From the NCBI RefSeq assembly GCF_014836675.1, contig NZ_JACSQK010000001.1:492720-556719 (forward strand): DNA of 64,000 nt, written 5' to 3'. The position numbers were made by a program, and so were the translations under genes. Shown one piece after another: positions 17,096 through 25,148 of this stretch (the stretch's first letter is position 1; the number at the start of each line of letters is the position of its first letter). Source of the stretch: Comamonas avium. Its GTDB lineage: Bacteria; Pseudomonadota; Gammaproteobacteria; Burkholderiales; Burkholderiaceae_C. The notes beneath the pieces are model-generated. The model was not told the origin of the DNA and searched no databases. It saw only the letters and a program-made list of their open reading frames with translations.

Positions 17096-17602
17096 TTACG
17101 CGGTGGCTTCAAACGCTGCGTGGTACTGCACCGTGCCCTGGGGTAATGCAGGCCCAAAAGACAGGGCCTGAAAATATTCAGGGGGAACGCCGGGCAGCTC
17201 AAGCCCCGGGTGAACGGCAAAGCCGAAGCGGCTGTAGTAGCCGGGTTCGCCCAGCACTACGCAACCCATTGCACACAGCTGCTGTAACTCTGTCAGCGCA
17301 GCCTGCATCAAGGCCGAGCCAATGCCTTGACCTTGGTGCTTGGGCGACACCGAGATGGGGCCGATCCCGAACCAGCCCTGAGCGCCAGAAGAAATTGTGA
17401 CCGGTGAGGCAGCCACATGGCCAACGATGTCTTCATTGAGCACGGCGACCAGCGAAACGCTCAGCTGCTGGCTGCGGCGCAATGCGTTGACGATGCAATG
17501 CTCGGTGTGGCTGGAGTGTGCTGCGCTTGCAAAAGCTGCCACTGTCAGCGCTGTGATGGTGGCAATGTCCTGGGGCTGTTCGTTGCGAATGTGCAGGTGC
17601 AT
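17096..17602 (-). CDS. GNAT-family N-acetyltransferase
   Basis: A 168-residue acetyltransferase of the YhbS-like GNAT group. MHLHIRNEQPQDIATITALT is the usual beta1-alpha1 start. The acetyl-CoA pyrophosphate-binding motif A is seen as ISVSPKHQGQGIGSALMQ (about residues 84-101), and motif B as VVLGEPGYYSRFGF. An in-frame TTG nine codons upstream is a less likely start. The acceptor substrate is unknown. It is a single gene between the tRNA terminator and the DUF2322 gene. Confidence 0.9.
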   Translation of the reverse strand: MHLHIRNEQPQDIATITALTVAAFASAAHSSHTEHCIVNALRRSQQLSVSLVAVLNEDIVGHVAASPVTISSGAQGWFGIGPISVSPKHQGQGIGSALMQAALTELQQLCAMGCVVLGEPGYYSRFGFAVHPGLELPGVPPEYFQALSFGPALPQGTVQYHAAFEATA

Positions 17603-17769
17603 GGTGTTTGTCTTGAACGCAGCACTCAACGCTGTGGCGTTGAACGGAGCGCCTTCAGGCGCAAGTTACGTAATCCGCCTGACTCGCCCCTGCACCGGAT
17701 GCGGTGACTGGTGATGCAGTGCCAAGGCATGCGGCTTCACCAGCCACTGTATGGGCAGGGGGGGCTTGT

Positions 17770-18084
17770 TCAGCGGGCAATCAGTTTGACGTCGTAGGTC
17801 TGGCCAGAGGCAATGACTTGCAGCAGGCGGTCAATATTGGGGTGGCTGCCCGGGTGCTGGCGTGCGGACTCGGTGTGTTCCGCAAAAAGCTCCAGCCCTT
17901 CCTGGGCTGCCGCTACGTTGATACGGCCATGCTTGGCAGCCAATGCTGCATACAGGCGCACGGAGCCAGCTTTGCCCGGCACATTGGCAATGGTGGCGGC
18001 AACGTTGCCTTGTGCATCTATCAGTTGCAGCTCAGCCAGATGGTCGATGGGTGGCAGTTGTTGCAGGTTGTCGGCGAAGGCCAT
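17770..18084 (-). CDS. DUF2322 family protein
   Basis: A 104-residue soluble protein that I recognise as DUF2322: the opening AFADNLQQLPPIDHLAELQLID, the middle GKAGSVRLYAALAAKHG and the late HPGSHPNIDRLL are typical. The ATG at 18084 has an AGAAAG Shine-Dalgarno sequence eight bases upstream, which rules it in over a GTG three codons earlier. No function is established for the family. It sits downstream of the helicase on the same strand with a gap of about 100 bases. Confidence 0.8.
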   Translation of the reverse strand: MAFADNLQQLPPIDHLAELQLIDAQGNVAATIANVPGKAGSVRLYAALAAKHGRINVAAAQEGLELFAEHTESARQHPGSHPNIDRLLQVIASGQTYDVKLIAR

Positions 18085-18182
18085 GGGGAACACTTTCTGT
18101 CAAAAAAAAAATCTGGGGAAAAACTCAGTTTACGCAGCCTGGCAGTGACTGTGCAGGGCTGGTGCACGGCTTGAGCACGGCG

Positions 18183-20102
18183 TCAATGGTCAAACGCTTG
18201 AATGCGGCGAGTGGCATGCTCCAAAAGCCACAGCCGGTGTTTGGCACGTGTCATGGCGACATAGAGGCGGTTGCGCTCCAGAAAAGCAATTTCTCTGGGC
18301 GCGGGTGCCGGAAAGCGGCCGGGCTCCAAAAATGGCAGGGCCACGCATTCAAACTCTTGTCCCTTGGCTTGCTCAATGCTGAGCAGCTGGAAATCAAAGC
18401 CTGGGCCATAGCGTAGCGTTTTTTGATAGCGCTGCGCCATACCAGCTACTTGCTCAAGCACTTGCGATACAGACATGCCTGTGATGGCCTGCATAAAGCT
18501 CTGGATGCCTGCTTGCAGGCGCTCTTTTTCATCATGAGGCATGGGGGTGGCGGCGAACAGGCCCCAGATATCTGCCTGCTCCAGCAGGGCCTTGGCATTG
18601 TTTTGCAGGGCCAGCGGCAAGGCGAGAAAGCTGCCAAACGCAGCAAAGTTGCGCTGGCCGCCCTGCAAACTGGTTTGCCCAATCAAGAAACGCCAGATGC
18701 CTTGCGGGTGGGCGTGCATTTGCTCTGCCATGGTGGTCAGTTCACTGTCTTGCTGGCGTGCATCGACGCTGCCTTTGCCAAAGTACAGGGCTCCATCGAT
18801 AAATGCCGAAAGAATGTCTGTGCCCAGGATGCAGGTACTGCTTTTCCAGTCGCTCGCCTGCATGCCATGGGCATACAGCAAGCCCAGCAGCAGTGCCACC
18901 TCGCGTTGCAGATAAAACGGTTGAAAACCATGGACGCTGACTGTTTTGCCTGCGGCATGCACCGCCCATTCCAGCGCTGTGGCTTCATGGGGGTGGCGCA
19001 AGATGACAGTCAGTGGCAGGCGCTGCGCACCAGCGGGCTGCACGATGGAGGCTTGCGCCTGCAGCAGCTGGCTGATGCATTGCGCATCGCTCTCGTAGGT
19101 CCAGCTGGTGACTGTGCTGCGACGGCTGCTGGTGGCTTTCATGTCCACATCAAACCAGCGGTTCACGGCTTGCGCGATTTGCGGGCCAAAGCGGCGTGAA
19201 TGGGTCAGGGGCAGGCTTTCGGTGGCCTGGGGTAGAAAGTCAGCCAGCTGGTGCAGCTTGTCCTGAAAGACAGACCATGCCTGGGCTTCAATGTGCTGGT
19301 TAAAGTCACCCGCGCCCAAGAATCTGGCGTTGCTGGCACTCAAAATCTGGCGCAGCACTGTCAGCGAGGTCAGATCCAGGTCGTGCATTTCATCAAACAG
19401 CACGAGGTCGTAGGGGGCGGGCAAAGTGTCGCCATCTTCCTGCGCCAGCGCGTAGGTGCAGTCGCCCTCGGCGTAGTAGCTGATATCGCCGCAGTGGTCG
19501 ATACGCAAACGCTCATAGGCCATGAACAGCCGCGCCTGGGTGTAGTCGAGCAGGTGCGTTTCACAAAACTCCACCAGTTCACAGCCTTCCTGGCGCAGTT
19601 GCTGCAGCAGCATTGATTTTTTGGCCGCGCGATTGAACGCCAAAAATGCCTGCATGTCGACTTCGCTGGGCATGCTGATGAGCTCATCAGGCTGGCGCTG
19701 CAGTTGTTCTTCGAGCAGTTGCAGCGCCTTTTTGGCTTGCTGGCGCAGCTCGACAGGCTCGGTCACAAAGCGTACGGCGGGATCGCGCTGGCGCAGAAGG
19801 CGGGCGCACCAGCGCTCCAGCGTGGTGACATGGATCTGGGGGGGCATGTCGCGCACCAGCATGTGCAGCCGGTGCTTGAATGCCTGCACCCCAGACTTGG
19901 AACAGGCCAGCACCAGAATGCGGGTATCTGGGCGCGTACGCAGTGCTTGCACAGCGCTGCATGCCAGCGTGGTGGTCTTACCGGTGCCAGCCAGTGCCGC
20001 CATGATGGCCGAGGGCGCTTTACTGGACACAATGGCCTGCTGTTCTGTGGTGAGCAGAAGCGTCTGGCCATGGTCGGTTGGAAAAGCGTTAGGGCGTTGC
20101 AT
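18183..20102 (-). CDS. UvrD/Rep-type (superfamily 1) DNA helicase, probably SOS-regulated
   Basis: A 639-residue SF1 helicase. The ATP-binding loop GTGKTT is at residues 39-44, with the Q-motif TTEQQAIV before it. Motif II is DEMHDLD near 236-242, a glutamine-bearing motif III-like GAGDFNQHI follows, and near the C terminus come SIEQAKGQEFE (motif V) and RNRLYVAMTRAKHRLWLLE (motif VI). It is shorter than UvrD (about 720) and divergent in the middle. A CTGT-N8-ACAG LexA box lies 19 bases before the start codon, so it should be induced by DNA damage. Its exact repair role is unknown. Confidence 0.88.
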   Translation of the reverse strand: MQRPNAFPTDHGQTLLLTTEQQAIVSSKAPSAIMAALAGTGKTTTLACSAVQALRTRPDTRILVLACSKSGVQAFKHRLHMLVRDMPPQIHVTTLERWCARLLRQRDPAVRFVTEPVELRQQAKKALQLLEEQLQRQPDELISMPSEVDMQAFLAFNRAAKKSMLLQQLRQEGCELVEFCETHLLDYTQARLFMAYERLRIDHCGDISYYAEGDCTYALAQEDGDTLPAPYDLVLFDEMHDLDLTSLTVLRQILSASNARFLGAGDFNQHIEAQAWSVFQDKLHQLADFLPQATESLPLTHSRRFGPQIAQAVNRWFDVDMKATSSRRSTVTSWTYESDAQCISQLLQAQASIVQPAGAQRLPLTVILRHPHEATALEWAVHAAGKTVSVHGFQPFYLQREVALLLGLLYAHGMQASDWKSSTCILGTDILSAFIDGALYFGKGSVDARQQDSELTTMAEQMHAHPQGIWRFLIGQTSLQGGQRNFAAFGSFLALPLALQNNAKALLEQADIWGLFAATPMPHDEKERLQAGIQSFMQAITGMSVSQVLEQVAGMAQRYQKTLRYGPGFDFQLLSIEQAKGQEFECVALPFLEPGRFPAPAPREIAFLERNRLYVAMTRAKHRLWLLEHATRRIQAFDH

Positions 20103-20120
20103 AGGCTAAAAATAAAGAAA

Positions 20121-20136
20121 CTGTATAAATGTACAG
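20121..20136 (-). promoter_or_regulatory. LexA box upstream of the UvrD-like helicase
   Basis: CTGTATAAATGTACAG matches the LexA consensus CTGT-N8-ACAG, is extended to a longer dyad by flanking GAAA/TTTC, and ends 18 bases before the helicase ATG (20102) on the minus strand. Function is inferred from position and consensus. Confidence 0.75.
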
Positions 20137-20447
20137 TTTCTGTGGAATTGACACTCCAAGCCTACTGCATAGCGGCTGTCTGGCTATGTGTTTGCTTGGG
20201 GCAAGGTGATTTTTACAGTCAGCACAGTGGCGGTTTGCGGCACGGATGCCCGCTCAGCCATAGGTTGAGTGCAGCTATGGCTACTACCGCCTATTGAGCC
20301 CCAGTTTGGAGTGGAGGCGACGCACGAAACACGACGTAAAAACACGGCGCAAAAAACACGACGCACAGAACACGAAATCGCAGTCAAGTACCAAAGACCG
20401 GGAAAAGGCGCAGTCAGGGCGTACAAAGGAGGGCTCAAAGGGGGCGC
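20137..20447. other. Intergenic region with imperfect AACACGRCG repeats
   Basis: No gene can be supported. Between about 20328 and 20374, AACACGACG, AACACGGCG, AACACGACG and a partial AACACG recur every 13-15 bases, separated by A-rich spacers. The remainder shows nothing I recognise. Confidence 0.5.
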
Positions 20448-21179
20448 TCAGAGGGTGTCTTCGTTGCGGCGTGTACCCATGCCCATTCCAAACCCCATAC
20501 CTCCGCCACCACCGCCACCGCCACCCGAACCTGCGCGCTGGCCACCGCCTGCGCTGCCTTCGGCATTGCCACCGCGCCGGCCACCAGCGCTGCCGGAGGT
20601 GCTGGGGCGCACAGGGCCTTGATTGGGAATGCTGACGTCTGGCGGAATGGGCTCCAGATACAGCGCGGCGCGGATGAACTGGCGCAGCGATGCCACCAGG
20701 GCTGCCGTTTGCACGGGGCGACCGGTCACCATGTCTTGCGCCGCTTGCGCGGCCATGCGCACCTGGTCTTCGGTGCCGAGCAAGATGATGTCGGACAGCG
20801 CAGCTTCTACCGCATCGCGTGTGCGCCGCTGGCGTTCAGAGCTGCCGCTGATGGTGGCGCTGTCATCGTCCTCATCAGGTTCGAGCGCATCTGTCAGGCT
20901 GTCTTCTGCTCGGTCACTGGCTTGCGCCGTGGCACGTGCTTCGCGCAAATGCAAGGGGCTGACGGTGAGGTTGCCGGTGAACGAGCCTCCCAGCGTCTTG
21001 TAGGCGGCCATCAGCGAGCGCAGGCGTTCGTTGATCTGGCGATTTTCACGTTCACGGCGTTTCTGGATGGTTTGCATGAACAGCAGGCGCACGCCCATCA
21101 TCATCAACGTCATCAGCAGCAGCCCCAGTACCGTGGTGGCAAGCGATGACCAGGAGCTGAAATCAAACATGCCGCGCAT
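20448..21179 (-). CDS. Membrane-anchored protein with Gly-rich tail, unknown function
   Basis: A 243-residue protein with one strong N-terminal membrane helix (about residues 13-35, with TTVLGLLLMTLMMMGVRLLF), then a charged helical part. An acidic linker (EPDEDDDSATISG) follows, then a helical domain ending in RQFIRAALYLEPIPPD. The C-terminal 50 residues are almost all Gly, Ser, Ala and Met, with a run of nine Gly. An in-frame ATG three codons later is an equal start candidate. It is followed upstream in transcription by the EVE gene 19 bases away, so the two likely share an mRNA. I do not know its role. Confidence 0.72.
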   Translation of the reverse strand: MRGMFDFSSWSSLATTVLGLLLMTLMMMGVRLLFMQTIQKRRERENRQINERLRSLMAAYKTLGGSFTGNLTVSPLHLREARATAQASDRAEDSLTDALEPDEDDDSATISGSSERQRRTRDAVEAALSDIILLGTEDQVRMAAQAAQDMVTGRPVQTAALVASLRQFIRAALYLEPIPPDVSIPNQGPVRPSTSGSAGGRRGGNAEGSAGGGQRAGSGGGGGGGGGMGFGMGMGTRRNEDTL

Positions 21180-21198
21180 AGCTGGAGCCTGCTTTCTT

Positions 21199-21669
21199 TT
21201 ATTTAAGGAGCGTGTCCATGATGTAGTGCCATTCTTCGGGTGTCACCGGGGTGATGGACAGGCGATTGCCGCGCTGCAGCACGCGCATGTTCTCCAGCGC
21301 CTTGTGTTCACGCAGCTCGGCGATGGAGACATAGCGCGTTTTTTTGACTGCCTGCACGTCCACCAGAAGCCAGCGTGGTTTGTCGGGAGGCGATTTGGGG
21401 TCGTAGTAGGGATCGGCCGGGTCAAACTGCGTAGGGTCCACACGCAGGTTGCCTGCAATGCGTGCAATGCCGTGGATGCCAGGCTCTGCACAGCTGGAGT
21501 GCCAGTACAGCACACCGTCGCCCACCTGCATCTGGTCGCGCATGAAATTGCGGGCCTGGTAGTTGCGCACGCCCGTCCATGCAATGCATTGATCAGGGGC
21601 GTTGAGTGCGTGGTCTATGGAGTATTCATCGGGCTCATTTTTCATGAGCCAGTATTGGGTGCTGGGCAT
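21199..21669 (-). CDS. EVE-domain protein (thymocyte nuclear protein 1-like)
   Basis: A 156-residue EVE/PUA-like protein. QYWLMKNEPDEYSIDHAL at the N terminus, WTGVRNYQARNFMRDQMQVGD and YDPKSPPDKPRWLLVDVQ are the standard family blocks. EVE domains bind modified bases in DNA or RNA, so a role in reading modified nucleic acid is likely but unproven. The ATG at 21669 gives the standard N terminus; 13 further codons are open upstream. It is first in a two-gene unit with the Gly-rich membrane protein. Confidence 0.92.
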   Translation of the reverse strand: MPSTQYWLMKNEPDEYSIDHALNAPDQCIAWTGVRNYQARNFMRDQMQVGDGVLYWHSSCAEPGIHGIARIAGNLRVDPTQFDPADPYYDPKSPPDKPRWLLVDVQAVKKTRYVSIAELREHKALENMRVLQRGNRLSITPVTPEEWHYIMDTLLK

Positions 21670-21775
21670 TGCGTTATTTAAGCATTGAGCGGCGCAGTGT
21701 GCATGCAAAGTTCTGCCAAAAATACCTCAGGCAGGACTTTGGCTCAGTCATGCAGGCGCTGCTTGCCGTGCACCG

Positions 21776-22309
21776 TCAAGCGTTGACAGGCGTGACGATG
21801 CCCGCTTGCAGGCTTTGGGCATGCTCGACCACGCGCACGCAGTCGTTGATGTGGCGTTGGCCCAGATAGCGCAAGGTGCCATAACCGACGGTGGCGGCAA
21901 TGGCCTGGCCTGCGAAGGGGATGAACTTGGCAAACTGCTTGGTGCCCATGCGTGCCCCCACCGTGCGCGCCAGGCGCAAGACCATTTGTCGCGTGAGCAG
22001 TTTGCCGATAAAGACCGAGCCGACCATGGCGACCGCTTTTTGCACCTGATCGCGCATGTGGGGGTCAAGGGCGTCGATCTGTTGCGGGGTCAGGCCAAAT
22101 TCTTTGCTGATATCGGGCAGCAGCTTGGACAAAATGGCTGCATCCACCGCCCAGTCCAGACCGGGGATGGGTACGGCACTGGCTGCGCCCGCCAGCAAGG
22201 CGCGTTGATGCAGCTTGGCGCGGCTGCGCTCAACGGCCTGACTGAGTGCCTGTGCAGTGCTGGGCATGTGCCCCAGCGAAGGGGCGCTGTGCATGTCGCG
22301 AATTTTCAT
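21776..22309 (-). CDS. DUF697-like small protein with membrane-associated helices
   Basis: A 177-residue protein. The central part, VPIPGLDWAVDAAILSKLLPDISKEFGLTP, resembles the helical DUF697-type domain often found after GTPase domains, but no GTPase is attached here. Two amphipathic or hydrophobic helices follow (KAVAMVGSVFIGKLL and FAKFIPFAGQAIAATVGYG), which suggests membrane association. It is closely followed by a stress-response membrane protein gene on the same strand. Family assignment is moderate and the function unknown. Confidence 0.65.
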   Translation of the reverse strand: MKIRDMHSAPSLGHMPSTAQALSQAVERSRAKLHQRALLAGAASAVPIPGLDWAVDAAILSKLLPDISKEFGLTPQQIDALDPHMRDQVQKAVAMVGSVFIGKLLTRQMVLRLARTVGARMGTKQFAKFIPFAGQAIAATVGYGTLRYLGQRHINDCVRVVEHAQSLQAGIVTPVNA

Positions 22310-22337
22310 TGGCGATACGGGTTAATTGCGGGGGGAC

Positions 22338-22595
22338 TTAGCGGCTGGTTTTGCTGCGCACGAGGTTGTAGAGAAACAGGACGACGATGGCGCCAATGAT
22401 GGAAGCAATCCAGCCGGCGGTGCTTCCTTCGGGGTAAAAGCCCATGGCAACGCCTGCGTAGCTGGCCAGGAAAGAACCGACGATACCCAGCACGATGGTC
22501 ATGAGCCAGCCCATGTTGTCATCGCCTGGTTTCAGGGCGCGTGCAATCAGGCCGACGATCAAACCGACAAACAAAGTACCCAGTATGGACATCAT
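22338..22595 (-). CDS. GlsB/YeaQ/YmgE-family stress response membrane protein
   Basis: An 85-residue protein with three membrane helices. The opening ILGTLFVGLIVGLIARALKPGDD and the late GWIASIIGAIVVLFLYNLV are typical for this family, which is induced in stationary phase or envelope stress in enterobacteria. A second ATG one codon in is also possible. It ends 28 bases before the DUF697-like gene starts, so the two are probably transcribed together. Confidence 0.88.
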   Translation of the reverse strand: MMSILGTLFVGLIVGLIARALKPGDDNMGWLMTIVLGIVGSFLASYAGVAMGFYPEGSTAGWIASIIGAIVVLFLYNLVRSKTSR

Positions 22596-22697
22596 GTGCG
22601 TAGCTCCATTGCATTGAATGCACTGACTCTAGAAGCAAGGCCTTGCCGTGCGCGTCAGACAGATGCTTGCATTGGTGCCACGCAGAAAAAATAACGG

Positions 22698-23477
22698 TCA
22701 AACCACTGGCTGAAAAGCGACTGGCTGGCGTGCGAAATTTTGCGCATGCCGCGCAAAGTGGTTGAGCAGCTGTGCGGCATCGGGTGTCTCGGAGCAGCGC
22801 AGGTTTTGCGCAGGCAAGCGGGAGCCGTTTTTGGCCAGATCCTGCTGCACATGGTCGATGTAGCCTTGCATGGCGCCGGTGCTGAACTCGGGGTGAAACT
22901 GCACGCCCCATACGTTGCTACGCCAGCGGAACGCGTGATGGGGCTCATGACAATTGCCTGCCAGCACGCATGCGCCTTCAGGCAAGCGGCGCACACTTTG
23001 GTAGTGCACCGCATGGGCTTCAAAACAAATGGGCATGTGCTGCCAGATGGGGTCCAGTGAGACATCGGCCTGAATCGACACAGGTACGGTGCCCAGCTCC
23101 AGCCCTGCCGGGTGCATGCCCACCTGACCGCCCAGCGTTTTGGCCAGCAACTGGTGGCCAAAGCAAATGCCCAGTACCGGCACGCCTGCATGGCAGATCT
23201 GCAGGAGCCAGTGCGCGAGCCGCTGCATCCATGGGGCATCGTCGGTCACCATGTTGTGAGAGCCACTGATGACGATGCCTGCGCATGCATGCGGTTCGGG
23301 GTAGCAAAGCGGGCCATGACCACTGGCTGCGGCATCAATGACTGCCATGGCAGGGCGCTCGGTTGGCAGCACGTGTTTGGGGTGCAGGCCTGCCTGCATC
23401 CACTGTTCAAAGTCACCGTGCTGCTGGCGAATGGCAGGGAACGTACTGCCCGTTTTGATGATGTACAGCGTGCGCAT
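22698..23477 (-). CDS. Class I glutamine amidotransferase-like protein
   Basis: A 259-residue stand-alone GATase1 domain of the GMP-synthase-like group. The catalytic Cys is in VLGICFGHQLLAKTLGG (about residue 104), and the His-Glu pair is in WGVQFHPEFSTGAM (about 192-194). No synthetase domain is attached. Members of this group act in several pathways, including gamma-glutamyl hydrolysis, so the substrate is open. It is divergent from the sodium/alanine symporter gene; the 190-base gap shows a GTCGC-N11-GCGAC dyad but no convincing riboswitch. Confidence 0.88.
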   Translation of the reverse strand: MRTLYIIKTGSTFPAIRQQHGDFEQWMQAGLHPKHVLPTERPAMAVIDAAASGHGPLCYPEPHACAGIVISGSHNMVTDDAPWMQRLAHWLLQICHAGVPVLGICFGHQLLAKTLGGQVGMHPAGLELGTVPVSIQADVSLDPIWQHMPICFEAHAVHYQSVRRLPEGACVLAGNCHEPHHAFRWRSNVWGVQFHPEFSTGAMQGYIDHVQQDLAKNGSRLPAQNLRCSETPDAAQLLNHFARHAQNFARQPVAFQPVV

Positions 23478-23668
23478 TCCTGCCCTCCGATTGCAAGTTT
23501 ATGCACGAAAAGCTAGCAAGTTATGCGCCAGAGCAAAGTGTCACAGAGGGGAAAAGGTAGTCACTCACTGCACAAGTTGCATCACAGGCGGAGAATGTCG
23601 CCCTTGTCTTTTGCGACGGCGTCATTTCAGCATGCTCTCGCAGATGCATCAAATTGAAGAATAACGGT

Positions 23669-25027
23669 ATGCAACAACTCACACAATGGCTCCACACGCT
23701 CAATGGCATGGTTTGGGGCGTTCCCATGATCGTGCTGATTTTGGGCACAGGTTTTTATCTGCAGCTGCGTCTGGGCTTTATGCCATTGCGCAATATTGGC
23801 TACGGCTTTCGCATGATCTGGAAGAGCCGCACGGTCGAAGACAAATCCAGCGGTGATATCTCTCCCTATGCTGCGCTGATGACTGCGCTGTCTGCCACGG
23901 TAGGTACGGGCAATATTGCAGGCGTGGCTACGGCAATTGCCGTGGGTGGGCCGGGTGCCTTGTTCTGGATGTGGATGACCGCCATTGTGGGCATGGCCAC
24001 CAAGTACGCGGAAGTGGTGGTGGCGGTGAAGTTTCGCGAAAAAAATGCCAACGGCCAGTGGGTGGGCGGCCCTATGTACGCCATCAAAAACGGTCTGGGC
24101 CCCAAGTGGCGCTGGCTGGCAACGGCGTTTGCGGTGTTTGGCGGTCTGGCTGGATTTGGCATTGGAGCCATGGTGCAGGCCAACGGTATCTCCTCGGCCA
24201 TGCAAGGTGCGTTTGGTCTGCAGACGTGGATCACCGGTCTGGCCGTTGCAGCCCTGACTGCTGCTGTGGTGCTGGGCGGCATCAAGCGCATCGGTGCTGT
24301 AGCTGAAAAGCTGGTGCCTTCCATGTGCATCGTCTACATCATCTGCGTGCTGTGGGTGCTGGGTACTTATTACGCGCAGATTCCTGCTGCGTTTGCGCTG
24401 ATCATTGAGCAGGCCTTCAATCCTACGGCAGCGGTGGGTGGTTTTGCGGGATCGACCGTGCTGATGGCCATCCGCATGGGTGTGGCGCGCGGTATCTTCT
24501 CGAATGAGGCGGGTCTGGGTACGGCGGGTATTGCGCAGGCGGCAGGCCAGAGCAAGGACCCGGTGTTCTCCGGCATTGTGGGCATGATGGGCACCTTCAT
24601 TGACACCATCATCGTGTGCACCATGACGGGTCTGGCCATTGTGGTGAGCGGTGTCTGGAACAGCGGTGCCAGCGGCGCGCTGCTGAGCACGCAGAGCTTT
24701 GAAGCGGCCATGCCCGGTATTGGTAAATATTTGCTGGCAATTTCGCTGGCGCTGTTTGCCTTCACCACCATTTTGGGCTGGGCGTACTACGGCGAAAAAT
24801 GCTGGACATATCTGGTTGGCCCCGTGTGCGAAAAGCCATTTCGCATTCTGTGGGTGGTGGGCGTATTTGTGGGTGCCGTGGTGACGCTGGATGTGGCGTG
24901 GCTGGTGGCCGATACCTTGAACGCGCTGATGGCGATTCCCAATCTGATCTCGCTGCTCATGCTGTCGCCCGTGATTGCCAAGCTGACCAGGGATTACTTT
25001 GACGGCAGACAGGCTGGTGTGAAGTAA
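23669..25027 (+). CDS. Sodium:alanine/glycine symporter (AGCS family)
   Basis: A 452-residue transporter of the AGCS (AlsT/DagA) family that imports alanine or glycine with Na+. Signature blocks are GTGFYLQLRLGFMPLRNIGY, the ion and substrate site ALSATVGTGNIAGVATAIAVGGPGA (about residues 72-96), and ARGIFSNEAGLGTAGIA (about 272-288). About eleven membrane helices are visible. The ATG at 23669 is preferred over an in-frame TTG five codons earlier. A long palindromic repeat after the gene probably terminates it. Confidence 0.93.
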   Translation: MQQLTQWLHTLNGMVWGVPMIVLILGTGFYLQLRLGFMPLRNIGYGFRMIWKSRTVEDKSSGDISPYAALMTALSATVGTGNIAGVATAIAVGGPGALFWMWMTAIVGMATKYAEVVVAVKFREKNANGQWVGGPMYAIKNGLGPKWRWLATAFAVFGGLAGFGIGAMVQANGISSAMQGAFGLQTWITGLAVAALTAAVVLGGIKRIGAVAEKLVPSMCIVYIICVLWVLGTYYAQIPAAFALIIEQAFNPTAAVGGFAGSTVLMAIRMGVARGIFSNEAGLGTAGIAQAAGQSKDPVFSGIVGMMGTFIDTIIVCTMTGLAIVVSGVWNSGASGALLSTQSFEAAMPGIGKYLLAISLALFAFTTILGWAYYGEKCWTYLVGPVCEKPFRILWVVGVFVGAVVTLDVAWLVADTLNALMAIPNLISLLMLSPVIAKLTRDYFDGRQAGVK

Positions 25028-25041
25028 GGCTTGCAGTTGCT

Positions 25042-25134
25042 AAAAAGAGAGCTGTCAGCGCTTGTGTGTGCTTGTTTTCAGATATAAAAGTATCTGAAAC
25101 GTAATGTGCATATGCGCTGGCAGCTCTCTTTTTT
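25042..25134. repeat. Nested palindromic intergenic repeat, terminator-like
   Basis: AAAAAGAGAGCTGTCAGCGC at 25042-25061 pairs imperfectly with GCGCTGGCAGCTCTCTTTTTT at 25114-25134. Inside it TCAGATA-TAAAAG-TATCTGA forms a second hairpin. The element ends in a T-run on the plus strand and a complementary A-run on the other, so it can terminate both convergent genes. It shares its core with the repeats at 7378 and 48070. Confidence 0.75.
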
Positions 25135-25148
25135 ATTTGGTCTGGAAA

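Noticed and set aside
23478-23668. Possible glycine riboswitch before the alanine/glycine symporter
   Set aside because: No glycine aptamer core is visible; only a short GTCGC-N11-GCGAC dyad.
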